NCBI GenBank assembly: GCA_904063045.1
Contig: CAJFCJ010000011.1
Coordinates: forward strand, 744,001 to 808,000
Direction of reading: 5' to 3'
Source of the DNA: Dimorphilus gyrociliatus
Lineage: Eukaryota; Annelida; Polychaeta; Dinophilidae
Length of the DNA: 64,000 nt
The notes under the pieces are model-generated. The model was not told the origin of the DNA. It did not search any database and worked only from the letters and a program-made list of their open reading frames with translations. Made by a program: the position numbers and the translations under genes. Below are positions 1 to 12,335 of this stretch, one piece after another. Position 1 is the first letter of the stretch, and each line of letters opens with the position of its first letter.

Positions 1-1278
1 GTCCAAGGTCGTTTGACATATACAGCACCGTAGACAAGTTGAATGCCAAGTTTCTCCACTTACTTTAAGCAAATACCGACACGTTATCAATTCTCCGCAT
101 CCAGCACAGAACGCGTCTATTGTAGTTTCACTCTGCAGCAATTGTAACTTGATTAACAAGTTAGAAACGTTTAATATAGATAACTGAAAATTTCTGTTGA
201 TCATAGTTCAGATAACATGTCCAGAACTTGATAAATGAGCACAGGCGGACGAGATACTTTTATGGATAAGATGGACAATAGGCGAGTACCACCGCCCCTT
301 TGGTCGCGATATGAATTCTAAATGAGCGAGAAAATACACAGAAATGCGCAGATGGGCAGGCGTGAGCAAAAATGTCGTGCTTCGTTTGTATTCTCAAAAC
401 GCGCTATGATTTCATTTGCAACACTAACGCAAACACAAAGCGTCTTGACGCCGCTGTCTGCCAAAAGTCGAGGCGTCTAACTAGATTTTCCGTATACTAA
501 CACGCTCACATCAGTCATATGTGGTACGTATAAAGAAAATGTGCGTCAAGCGTTCCGATTAACAGGCGTCAGAATTCGGTTACGTCATTACTTTATAGTA
601 TTAAGGCCGAAAAACGACAACACCTGGTATTCGTATAATACTTGAAGAACATAATGATCCTATGCGGAACGATGAGTACCTTTGACTATGCCTCTTCTCA
701 ACATAATTATTATCGCAATTTTCTCCTCAATCATTTCTTTCGAGTATATATTTATCATTGCGCATGTCTCATCGAAAACAAAGGAAGAAAAAAAACGTTT
801 TCGGATTATCTTTTATTTAAGACTATTCTACTGCTTAATAAGCTTTCGAGATTACGAGGATTCTAAAGTCAGAACCTGAATTTGTTTAGAGGAGTATTGA
901 ATTGTGCTCAGTTTAATGTCAAACCTTTATGTGTGTTTAACGTCAGAGTAAAATAAAGGTAATAGCTTAATCTTCTTAAATTCTCATCATCACATTGAAA
1001 ATTGTAAACCTTTGAATCTTAAAAATATGAATTTACCATGTTAAAGAATTTTTTTCTATCGTTTATGATGTTAAATTCAAGAGTTTTGATTTTTAAAGCA
1101 TAAAAATATTAATAAACAATACTTTAAGTGTGATAAAGAATATAATTCATACCTTTAAATTTCCGGAGTAAAGTGTTATTCTGCTATCAACACTGGAACA
1201 AGACGAAGATTCTCCAAATGATTCGAGAAGCATATTTGCGGAATTAGTTATGACGTGATCTGTCGATGATGAAGACAT
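1..1278 (-). CDS. Awh: Arrowhead/Lhx6-8-type LIM-homeobox gene, 5' part only
   Basis: Two coding exons are visible on the minus strand; the rest lies beyond the left edge. Exon 1 (1278-1153, 42 codons) starts with MSSSST and ends phase 0 at a good donor, GTATGA. Exon 2 (132-1, at least 44 codons) follows a CTGCAG acceptor in the same phase. Exon 2 encodes most of a first LIM zinc-binding domain: CAGC, then a Trp-His pair (WHSTC) 17 residues after the second Cys, then CLRCCICQ. The WH-x2-CLRCC-x-C-x3-LD spacing resembles Drosophila Arrowhead and vertebrate LHX6/LHX8, which are LIM-homeodomain transcription factors of neural and imaginal patterning. The second LIM domain and homeodomain are not in the window, so the subfamily call is tentative while the LIM call is firm. 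It is transcribed away from the Vsx pair. Neither exon contains a stop; the intron is about 1 kb. Confidence 0.75.
133..1152 (-). other. First intron of the LIM-homeobox gene
   Basis: About 1 kb between the two visible coding exons. It contains CpG-bearing GCGTC/GACGC words between about 430 and 575, with AT-rich sequence from 620 to 1150. Short open frames at 642-879 show no recognisable domain and look like chance. Confidence 0.55.
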
Positions 1279-4200
1279 TTCACTCTCTGCGATTATACGC
1301 TAAAGTGTCGAGAGCGTAAACAAACGTTCAGTCAAGCGAAACTAAAGGCTAACCGCTGAGAAATCTGAAGTAATGTATGCAAGAAACTCAGCCAATCAGT
1401 GAAGAGTAGGTTGCAAAAGCCCCTACTCATTGGCGGATTGCTATTACGTAAACTATAGGCTTATATTCCATACCAGTCGATAAATTTTGTTGATAAACAT
1501 CAAAAACGATTCAGTATCATATATACAAATTAGATTAATGAAGTTTGTATGAATTGAACATGAAGATATACGAACTTGAGAGATTATGATCTATGAATAG
1601 CTATCTCGAATGGTAAAGAACGTGTCAATATTCCCTGCCGTCAGTCTTACACCTTCCCTATGGCTTTAGTCTTATAATCACTCACAAACGGACCAAACTG
1701 TGTCTCACTTACTCTCTCATTCTATTTGAGGTCAGAAGATTGACAAAGTAGAATGATATATTATATAATGCAACAGAAAGTACTAACTACGTAGGGCAGG
1801 AGCTAAAACGCACAAATTATATATTACTAGGTACTTATTGAGTCTATTCATTAAGTAAGAATTTGTTCGTCATATCTATTTCACTAAAAACAGTTCTCTT
1901 GATAATTAGCATATCGCATTTGGACATTATTTACACCATCATGCTGACACATTATATCATTCAGTTCTAGTTACAGTCTCTTTTATTAATTAGATAATGT
2001 ATTTTTTGTGACTATATAGGAGAAATTATATAAATATAATATGGAAATAAAATATTCATACTTTGTATTGTTTTGAATTTTCCACTATAGAAAAATAAAC
2101 TTTTTAAAAAAAATTATTTAAAGGAAAAGCGATAATATATATATTTTTATAAAAATTGAAAGGAACGCATAGATGTTATAGTTGAGAGAGCAGCTCGGCT
2201 AGAAGAAATACAATTGTACAAAAGAGATGTGCAGATGGCGTTCCGTAAAATTGAGCGTTAAATATAATAAAAACTTAGTTTGTTACAAATCCTGCGAATC
2301 TAGGCAACGTAGGATAAGGAACCTTAGGCGAAATGAGTATAACTCGACTTCATTTGGTTTAAATTTTTCATAAAATAATAGATTCTTATAAGAAAATTAT
2401 TCGTATAAGTTACCAGACTGATTATGTAATAGAATTTGCATTTTTTTTGCTTTTAATGTAAAAGCTAAGTCATATCTAAGAAGCTGAAGATATGTTCGGC
2501 TAGGAGATGCTGTTATAAAAGTCACCCTGGTGGCTTGTATGCCGCCATCTATCTGATACACGCTGCCTCATTCAAATGTAATAAATATCCTTTTATATTG
2601 GTGTAGTGAATGAATATAAAGTTTTATTTTGTCAAGTTTAGTTAAAATATTACCGAATATTTCGAAAGTGTGTGAAGTTCGCTTTTGTGTGTTAATTAAA
2701 ATTAGGGTTATCAGAAAAAACTTTAAATAATTAACTTCACATAAAAATTTCAGATTTCATCTGAAAAGTTTGTGAATCACTTTATCGTTAAATATTAATA
2801 AGACAGTATATATAAGAGTTACAGCTAGTGAAAAGACTGCTACTTTCTTTCTTTTCTGACAAAACTCTCCATAAATCGATGCAAACTTGAGGGTAATTAT
2901 ACGGCTGTTTATGAAATATTTTATCCAGAAGATGGCACTACGAATTCAATAGTTTTCATTATTAGCCAATAGATGGAAAACACTATTATCTCGATTTTAG
3001 AGTGAATCGCAGAAGAAAAATTCTCCAATATCCTTGTTATATTTAATGATACCTAATGCCGTTGTGTAAACCTGATTAGTAATTCAAAACACAGATTCTT
3101 AAGTTTTCTATGTGATTTATCCGACACGATCAACATTTGTAATACTCCCTAGTTTTTTATAAGAGAAATTTAACGTTTTAAGTTGATATTAAAATTGCTA
3201 AATTTATTAATTAAGGGAAAAATTATTTTGTAACGCTTTCAAATTAGAAAGAAGTTTCTATCGCGTACTCAATTGATTATTGAACACAGAGAATTGCGAA
3301 CAGTTACAATGGAGTATCGGAATTAAATAGGCAATGGAAGAATTAAAAGAGTAATTAAATTAGACCCTTCGCACTCTTGCAAACTTTTCTCTAACCTTTG
3401 CCTCTTTAATGAGGTCGACGTAGTCATACGAGAGCCTTTGCATTGCGTGAGACGTCATTGCAAATCTTACATGAGAAATATTCAGTTTTCTACTCTGCGA
3501 CGATTGTTTTCAGCACAAACATTTTTACATTCGTCGGGCGTAGAGCAATTATGGGGCGTTAATTGGTAACTGGAGATAGAATTTAGTCTAATTGAAGCAG
3601 AGTGCGGGGGAACAATATCTGTATTGCTGTTTCGATTCCGTAATTTAAACGGTCCGTCTAATGAAAATACGCGAGTTGAATAACGAGAATAAATTGCTTG
3701 GCGGAACGATGGAGAATTTCAATAATTATCGCCTGCAAATTGCTCGGGTATTGTGCTTACTCCGAAACCTACCGATTGTCTAATTGAGTAGTCATTTCCG
3801 CATCCGTTGGCCATTTCGATCGTTTTGTTAGTCGCACGTGCCGTCGTTGATAAGTGTTTATTATTTATTTGGATAAGAGATTAATAGAAAATAATTCAAT
3901 TTCGAAATATTTTTAATTAACTTTAGATATTTCAATAACTAGCATAAGTTTGTTGAATAATTAAACCAATTAGAAGAGCGCTAACAACAATAGCGTAGTG
4001 CAACAATTGAAAAATGAACAATTAGCGTTTCTTTAATGAGGGTGGGGCCACACAGTTTGTCGTTCGGTTTCCTTTCATCCTTTTTTCTCTTTTTTTTGTT
4101 TCACTCCCTTCCTTCGAAAGCTTAATACTCACATGTAAAAGTATAGTTTCGATGAATACTTGTATAAACTTGTAAGTTTTTTTTTATAATATGTGTAAAT

Positions 4201-5587
4201 CGTACTCTTTATCTATTATACCTATTATATGTAGATTTCACAGCATTTGTATTTTTATATTTTTATGCTTAGAAAATGTATCAAAAAGCATAGCATAGAA
4301 GGTATTCTACAATTCTTTCTATAGTTAACGCCTTCGACGACGCGCCGATAATCGGAAAGTGTTTAAAGCTTTCGACGCCCGTAGGCAGTAGTTTTATTAA
4401 GATCGTTTGCGCAAGTGGTGGAGAGAAACGCATTTTGGAGAGACGCTCTAGGCGTTTTTTGCAGACTGCGCTAGTATTTTATGACGGCTTCGTTATAATT
4501 ACTCGTCGTATACAAAACGTCATGGTCTTTATCGAATTACTGCTGAGATTGTCGCTAGAGAATTTGCTTTTTCCACTTCAATTATAAATTTAGGAGGACG
4601 ACGGGTAAAAATTTGGTCTAATTGACGGTTTACTCTCACCCCAACACCTGCCTACCAACACCCACAGCGATTACCGCCCACCGCCCACTCGCTTGAGCAA
4701 GCAGCAAATATGCACCACTCATTATCTCATGATCTCTCCTCAAGCAGACGTAACTGTTATGTTACGGTTTGCTTCGCTAATGGACTCTTGCTGCGCAAGT
4801 ATGAAGGACCTACCGTGTCAACTTTCCACTTCTATTTCTATTATACGCAACTGAAGGAAGCTAAGGAAGCCGTGTAACATAGACTGTATACAGAAAGCGT
4901 TTACAATTAATTCGTTATTTAAACGAGTAATTATTTGATGAAGGCTGTTAAGTGTTAAATTAGTACGAAACTCGACGCTTCCACGCCCTTTTTCATTACG
5001 CTTTTTTGCATACAAACGCTAGTATTTTATTTCTCTTTGAACGACGTCCTTAGTGAGTGTTCTCGGCAAAGAACTAACTCTTAAAAATTACAAACGTCCC
5101 AACATCTCCGCTTAGACATGTTCAAACGTGTTCAACGAGCTAGTTCAAAGTGTGAATCCTAAACGCTTTTGAATAGGTGTACAATGGAGACTAATGGCGT
5201 CAAGGCATCCCTGAGGCTTTTCAAATTTTATTCGCGCATAAAATCTTCCGATAGCTCGGTAGATGGCTCTGGCACCAGTTGACGATAACCAATAAGCTTT
5301 CGAGAACTGTAGAATAATTATGTGAGATGATGAAAGTAGTTGGACGCTGATTGGCAGGCAATGTTGGAAATATTTTGATCACTTTATTGCAGCACTGACT
5401 ACATCCCGTTTGCACGCAGTCGCCGATTTTAAAAGAGACGTTGAAGAGGAGAATACTATAATTATATAATTAATTTATTTATTTTGTGCTTAAAGTTGAT
5501 ATTAAGACCTTTATATCAAGAAGTATCAAAACGTATTCAGTATTTAATGCAGTATATATGAATTTCTTCATTTGAATTTAAATTATA
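1279..5587. other. Non-coding interval between Awh and the first Vsx gene
   Basis: A 4.3-kb head-to-head interval with no coding exon that I can support. The Awh side has CCAAT-type boxes near 1391 and 1429. Three AGATGGC words lie at 2233, 2543 (reverse) and 2930. From about 3240 to 3830 the sequence is richer in CpG and in TAAT/ATTA homeodomain cores, which suggests an enhancer. A second CpG-bearing block lies at 4320-4760. Open frames at 4818-5415 have no similarity that I recognise. Confidence 0.5.
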
Positions 5588-8500
5588 ATGCATCAAGCTC
5601 ATTCAATGGCCGCAACTGCCGCAATGGCTTATCAAACTACATCCAGTTTACAACGATCGCCCTTCGCTATTCACGAGCTACTGGGACTTAGTGAAAGACC
5701 TCCACCTCCTCCTCCACCGATCCCTCCATCCGCTCAACTTGACTGGCGACATGTTCATCTCCAACAACTTGCAGCGTCTGCAATGCCGCCTCATCATCAT
5801 CATCCTCATCTCCACGCAACACCGACTGATATGCACTCTCATCATGGTAAGTCTCCTATTTACAAATCTTCTTCCTGCTACTTGGCAAAAAAAGCAAATC
5901 AGCTTTTCCAACTAGATAAATGGTTATGCTTTACCAAAGTAACAAAAAACTTGCAAAGTTTGTTTTCAAACTAAATTAATAAGCTTAAGACACTCCCAAT
6001 ACTATATATATATATTGTTTTGCAGTTGCTATGTAACGTTTGTTAAGAGTTTATTTCCGTTAGGACTCTGTAAACGCTTCTAAATTATAATATTTGGCCA
6101 ACCCATTCGTAATATTAAATTTTCGGATAGATATGGATTAACTCCTAATTACTGTCATAAATTAGTTATTAACCGGCAAGACTTTAAGAGGTAACATATT
6201 CGACTAGACAAGAAACTGAACATGAAATATTTAAGATTGTACAAAGTGGCAATATGCTATCAAAATAACAATGCAACTATTGTCATTCATTCAATTAGAG
6301 TTAGGAACGAATTCATCAATTAATCATATTTGCTCGCGCCTGGTGAGCAACCACAACAAAATTTTCATCACGCTCATCTGACCATGCAACTTCCTTTCTG
6401 AATATTTCACAAATCTAATCGACTAAATATAACGAGCGTTTTTTCTTTTAAAGCTTATGTGAATTAGCGCACGTACTGTAATCGGCAAAACAACGAGACG
6501 AATACTGTTATGCCTATTTTTACAAATACTTATTACTCAAGTGATACATGTGAATGGTTTATCTCGTGCATGTGTAGCAGCAATCAGAGTAAAGGATAGA
6601 AATCAAATTCTGTATAAGGATAATCTAGTTTGCCGAGCACAATTACATTTTTGCACGCCTAAATACGCCCATGTTGCATCAATGTTCGCGAATAGATTGC
6701 GTTATAGACATTTGTCGGAGCGGATTGCTCTCCAGATTTTTATGGCAGTTAATTTTTAACATTGAGAAGTTTTAAATCATTCACATGATTAGAAATAGAA
6801 TTGCGAGAAAAATTGTGCACTTGTGTCACAGCATGATATATATGAGGAACTAAGGAAACGTTCCGATTCAACCGGAACGCGAAATTGGCGAACGTCATTT
6901 CAAATAAGGTTAGGGCGGAAGAATGCGGCGTCTAAAATCGTCGCAAAATCTAATTGCCCTCATGCCGTGACGTCGACTGAGCTAATGAACGATTGGCGAA
7001 CACGCACACAAATCAGCTTTACAGTCATGCTACTCATTCAAATTTTATTGATCGTCTGCAAATTGATTGCTCAAAATCTTTTTCACCGATAATTAATTAT
7101 TTTGACGAATCATAGTCGGAATGTCTAATTTTAACATTTCTTTTTCTTTCTGTTAACTTCAGATAAGTGTGGAGAGATAAATCATAGCAAAAGCTATAAA
7201 ATAATTCAAAATAAATAGCCTATAAAATACAAAGAAGTAAGCGTAAAATCATAATATAACATAATTATGCTAAGTGTTGGATGAAATTGTGTTCGCTTAA
7301 ATTCACTTAAATATACTCCAGCTGCAAATTACCTTCATTTGATATGCCCTCTGGTGGTAGGTTTTTAAACCAAAATGCTTGTTATCTGCAAAAACAATCA
7401 CCAGTTATCTTAATCAGCAACAAAAACAAGCAAAGCTTTAGACCACATGTCGATAGCGTTATCTTGCCATCTTTCTTTATAGGCCTGGAATGTAATTAAT
7501 TTTATTACAACGTTGTTAATAAAAGCTATGATATATTCTGAATATTAACAAAAATCTCTTGAAATCTTTCGCACTGAAAAATATCAAAGTTGAATTTGTG
7601 TCCTCATAGAAATTAGCGTTGGAGTAGCCTAGAATTGAAGGGATATCCCCAGAGAAAACTATACGATGTCCTAAAAAGTTCATATCTTCAACAAATGAAA
7701 TGAGATAAATACTTAATGTGGTTATTATATTCAAAAACTTTTCCCCAGCAGAGAATACAAATGACCTAGATGCACTTGGTCGACCATTAACTTCTTCTCC
7801 AACAAACGGAAACAAGAAAAAAAAGAAAAAGCGGAGACATAGGTAAGATTTAAAATTTCTGGATGGCACAAGTCTCAATCCCATATCCCATTATTATGAA
7901 TTTAACGAGTAATTTTTGCATGCCTTTGCATATTTACTTTTTATTGAAACGGAAAACCGTACTAAAGCGTATAAAGTCTACTCAATTTGTCGTCGGTTTA
8001 TAAAAAAGTATAATCGCTTCAAAGAGCGAATTTCCTTTAATTAGTGATAGACGTAAAATTAATTGCTGCTCATGTAAATGTAATGTTATGTCTAGAGTAT
8101 CAATTACGTATGGATCTGTAACGTCGTATTATTCGCTCGATTAGCTTCCAATCATGCGCTTATAAATGTGAAATACGAAATCGAGAATTTTTGCTCGTAC
8201 AATCTAACACATTAAAGACATAAAAATTTAACAAATGTATACGACTTCAAACAAGCACACAATGGTTAATACTCATTCTTAAACTGAGCGATAATAACAA
8301 TTTCAGGGAATTATATATGCTTTTATCTCTAAATTGACTGTTTCAACGATAAAATACTAATTACTTAACGTAGATTACCAAAAATACCGTTGAGAATTCA
8401 TAGCGTGTCAGGAAACGAATCGAAAGGTTCAATGCGCGGACTTGCAGCGCCTTTGGCTGGCGAAGATAATCGGCTCATTCATCTCTCTATTTTCCTACAG

Positions 8501-10767
8501 AACAATTTTTACATCTTATCAGTTAGAAGAATTGGAAAAAGCGTTCAAGGACGCACACTACCCAGACGTCTATGCTCGAGAAGTTCTTTCTCTAAAAACT
8601 GATTTGCCTGAAGATAGAATACAGGTATGTTAATGTTTGTGACAAACAGTTGTAAATTTTATTATTATTATTATTATTATTATATAGAACTTTCGAAATT
8701 AAAGACCCTAAGTAATAGATAACAAAATTCACAATGAAATCTATTTCTGATTTAAGAAGAGTTTTTAGTCTGATAATCTTTACTCATCCATAAATTGCGC
8801 GAAATAAGCAATTACGATAATTGAATTATTGTGTATTCCCAAGCTGAATGTTTTGTGATAGGACATTTATTATCCATCAAAAAATATTTGCGCTGTCTTA
8901 GCTCGTGCATACGAAACGAATCATCACCGAATCATCCTAGCGTGTCATTGTTTTTTCTTCTGCGTCCTTGTTTCAGATAATTGCATTCCTCCTATCCAAA
9001 CGTAATAAATTGGTTAATTTTCATTCCACAATTGGCAATATCTCTACAAAAAGATATATCGCCGATATGTACATATATATATATATATATTCTGAACTAT
9101 ACCATACATTTATATCCTTCCCCGTAAAAGACAATAGAACTTTCCTATTTCGTTGTTTTTGTTGGTACTAGACACAATGCTTTGTCTTCATCGTTATAAT
9201 TAATACTTATGTGGATACAGAGGGAACTCATTCAGTTGCTGACATTTTTCTTTTTTCCTGAGCTCTGTCACGTTTGCATCGGGTGGTGCTAAAAACTCCC
9301 TAGGGGGTACATGATCGATTGTAGAGGATAATGTGTCCTTCTGACGATTCAATGCTATTTTATATATAAATTTTATATATAAATTTTACATATAAAGTAT
9401 ATATACAGTATATATATATATATATATTTTAAATATTTAACTACTTTCAGTTTAAAGGCTAATTATGACTTATGATTTTAGTCTGTGATAGCAAGTATGA
9501 AAGTCATGAAATGAACAAAAATTTATCCCATTTTACTTTAGTAGCTACTTTCTTATTCAATATAAAAATTATGGATTATTAAAGAGTACAAAAGGTGAAG
9601 AAACATAGTACTTTAAGTATCTGTCTTACGACTATTACATCAGTGCGAAAGATATATTACACGAATATTAATGATATAGTGAATTTTGTATTATGATTAG
9701 TTAAATTCTATCAGCAAATACCAACAAATAAATAGTTGTAGAAATGAACAATTAATGAAGAGAGTTTATATTAGGATTTATGTCGTGGAATTCATCATTA
9801 AGTCCAACTGCATTTATAAATTGTCAAGGAAAAAGTAACGCTAAAGCATATAGATGTAGAAAAAGCACAAGCGTCGGTGCACACAAAGGATATAGGAATA
9901 TAATTGGCAATCGCTTCGACACAATCTGAAAACGTGCTTACTGAATGATAAAATGGCGCCAACAGCTTAATTAAAGCAACCCTAATTGGGCACGAATCAC
10001 TAATTGGTGACGGCGTCCACGTGACGCCAGCGTCAGTTTGCTCGTTTCCGCCGCCTAATTGGCGTTTCCCGGCGTCTTCTTTTTGTGATTATATATATGT
10101 GCAATTTTTCTACACTTCATTCGAATTTACTTTCTCAATATATTTCTTTTTCGTTTCTTTAATTTGTGCACACAGCACGCATGCAGCAGCTTGAAATCGG
10201 ATTTAATTAATGCGAACGTTTAATTGTTTACAACTGTATTTCGTAATTGATGTAGGCGCTAAATCTTCCTTATATTTTATCCATATTATAATACTATTTC
10301 AATTTGATTGGACTTAAAGTAACAAGTTATTTTTCGTATTTTAGGTTTGGTTCCAGAATCGCCGAGCTAAATGGAGAAAATCCGAGAAAACATGGGGTAA
10401 AGGGTCAATAATGGCTGAATATGGCTTGTATGGTGCAATGGTTAGACATTCTCTTCCACTTCCAGACTCTATAGTGAAACCAACAAATGAGGGGAAAGAA
10501 GTGGTTGAATCTAGCGCTCCCTGGTTGCTGAGCATGCATAAAAAATCGATCGAAGCGGCACAAAAATTGAAGGAGGAAGAAATGGAAAATTTTCCAAATA
10601 GTAATGACCAATTAAAAGAGGAGAGTATTGCAAATTTAAGAGCAAAAGCTAAAGATTTTTCCAGTTCTCGTGATCCTTCAAATGCTGCTTTTAAGCCCTT
10701 ACCATTCGATTCTTCAACGACATCTTCAGCCACCTCAACTCCGTCGTCCCTTGACCCGGGAACTTAA
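5588..10767 (+). CDS. Vsx: Visual system homeobox protein, paired-class (copy A)
   Basis: Four exons: 5588-5846, 7749-7842, 8501-8624 and 10345-10767, encoding 299 aa; all junctions are in phase. Residues 26-34 (FAIHELLGL) are the N-terminal octapeptide-like repression motif of Vsx/Chx10 proteins, followed by Pro- and His-rich runs. A lysine run and RRHR lead into the homeodomain at about residues 114-173. Key segments are [25 protein letters not shown] and [10 protein letters not shown], with Gln at position 50. The block after the homeodomain ([21 protein letters not shown]) is the CVC domain that separates Vsx from other paired-like proteins. The C-terminus is Ser/Thr-rich. Vsx proteins are nuclear regulators of retinal and optic-lobe progenitors and interneurons. 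It lies 1.6 kb upstream of a second Vsx gene in the same orientation, so it is a tandem duplicate. The start is the first ATG of the exon, before HQAHSM. Confidence 0.93.
5847..7748 (+). other. Vsx-A intron 1
   Basis: A 1.9-kb GT-AG intron with phase 1 junctions. It holds two chance open frames (6541-6759 and 6823-7092) without recognisable domains. Clusters of AATTA-type homeodomain cores appear from about 6955 to 7100. Confidence 0.6.
9361..9432. repeat. TA-rich simple repeat in Vsx-A intron 3
   Basis: Low-complexity tract of TATATAAATTT units ending in a run of TA dinucleotides. Similar TA runs occur near 9069, 15377, 23800-23850 and 24772-24796, and a TTA triplet run occurs near 8660-8683. 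Confidence 0.85.
9965..10080. promoter_or_regulatory. Dense homeodomain-site cluster in Vsx-A intron 3
   Basis: Within about 110 bp there are three copies of CTAATTGG-like sites (TAATTG at 9983, 10001 and 10056) plus TTAATTAA near 9967. They are interleaved with GCGTC/GACGC words and a CACGTG E-box at 10018-10023. Gln-50 homeodomains such as Vsx prefer TAATTG/TAATTA. This is a candidate intronic auto- or cross-regulatory enhancer, inferred from site density only. Confidence 0.45.
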
Positions 10768-10959
10768 TTAGAGCCGATAACGTGCCTCGTTCGCCCTCCA
10801 AATCATTCTGCTTCACCAAACTTAATTCATTTGCGATTCGCCAACGAAATGTTCACAATATATACGGTGCTTTTTATGTCTTATACATCGTTGTAACATG
10901 TATCCCTCTAGTTACTTTCTTGTTCGTTCCTATATATTTTATCAAATGTTATTGAAAAA

Positions 10960-10965
10960 AATAAA
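10960..10965 (+). terminator. Poly(A) signal of Vsx-A
   Basis: AATAAA about 190 nt after the Vsx-A stop codon, in an AT-rich 3' region. It is the first canonical signal downstream. Confidence 0.6.
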
Positions 10966-12335
10966 ACATATATGTATCAGCGTATTGTAGAATCTATTCT
11001 ATTCGTGCTGCATTTGTGTTTATCTGCTATTCATGTGCAAATTATAGATATAACTAATCTTTAATTAAATTAATACATTTATACACAGAAATTTTTTAAG
11101 TAAAAGTTGTTTTAATTTATTTACTGAGAAAATTTTTTACTGAGGAATCGGAAGATATCTAACAAATGCAAAACATAACAGTATGAAATACGAGACGTAC
11201 GGAATTTAATTAGATTCTCCTTTTGTTTTAACTGACAATTTGTTGACTTATTTCATGGTTCTATTCAAGCATTCCTCGACTTGTTCAATTTGGTACTCTT
11301 CGAAGTTAAATTTATAGTTAACAACCATTATTTGAGGAATCTGTTTATTTCACATAGTTTTCTATTAACTTGATAATTTGCGATTTTCCTAATCCAAAAA
11401 TATATATCGAAAATTAAATCTTTTACAACTAGCATTATATTATTTAATATATTTGATCATCTATTAAAATTTTATGTATGTATACTGTATAATATTCTTG
11501 AGTGAATAAAACTGCAGAGAAACATATTCATGTTTCAGACGAGAGATGTCGCTAGTATTTTGCATAAGCGAAGGACATACAGAAAATTATACATTAAAAA
11601 CATCATTATTTTGCGTATGATTAGCTGGCGGCTACCTCGAAACAAAGGATACGCATCTTTTAGAGAATTAATTAGCTAGCCTTCAGCCATATACATTTGA
11701 CACAGATGCAGTAAAGCTCATAGCCACCCGATGGTATATTTTTTTCGACTATTAATACACTTTCTAAGATTTTTGGGAAACTATCAAAGTTCGTCAGTTT
11801 AAAAACCTAGAAAAAACTTTTATTTATATTGAACACTTTACACCTTTCTATAGAAAATTGTTGTAAAAGCCAGAACGTTTGCTATTTCTTTATTTACAGT
11901 GATTTAATTGTTTTTTTGGTGTGAACTTTAATCCCTTTTAAAATCCTAATGAACACATAAAAGTAAGAATGAATCTCTTCCATTTGACTTATTTGCTAAT
12001 GGTATATCCAATCAAATTTCGACACATTCTAACAGCCAATTCTAAAATAGAAAATTATTGTATCTATAATATCAAAGTTGTCTTGTTGACAAAAAGGTTT
12101 TTTGCTAAAATAGTTATTTATTGGAAAAAAATAATAAAACTATAAAGTGAAGGACAAAAGTAATTCCTACCGATAGTAAAAAACATGGCGCAGTGGGCTG
12201 GACCAAGTTGTGATTGACGTGCTCTGTGGGCGGTCTCTATCTTTAATCACAACTAAACAATAGCTAATTGGCCTCCAGGTCGCTGAGAACGCTCTCTACC
12301 TGTGACATTTTTCATTGTACATCTGCTTAACCAGG
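10966..12335. other. Interval between the two Vsx genes
   Basis: About 1.4 kb without coding evidence. The final 150 bp before Vsx-B is less AT-rich and includes GGGCGG-like and TAATTGGC (12265) elements about 70 nt upstream of the ATG, consistent with a proximal promoter. Nothing else is recognised. Confidence 0.5.

Noticed and set aside
6823-7092. 89-codon open frame inside Vsx-A intron 1
   Set aside because: No ATG-supported domain, no splice context and no similarity recognised; probably chance.
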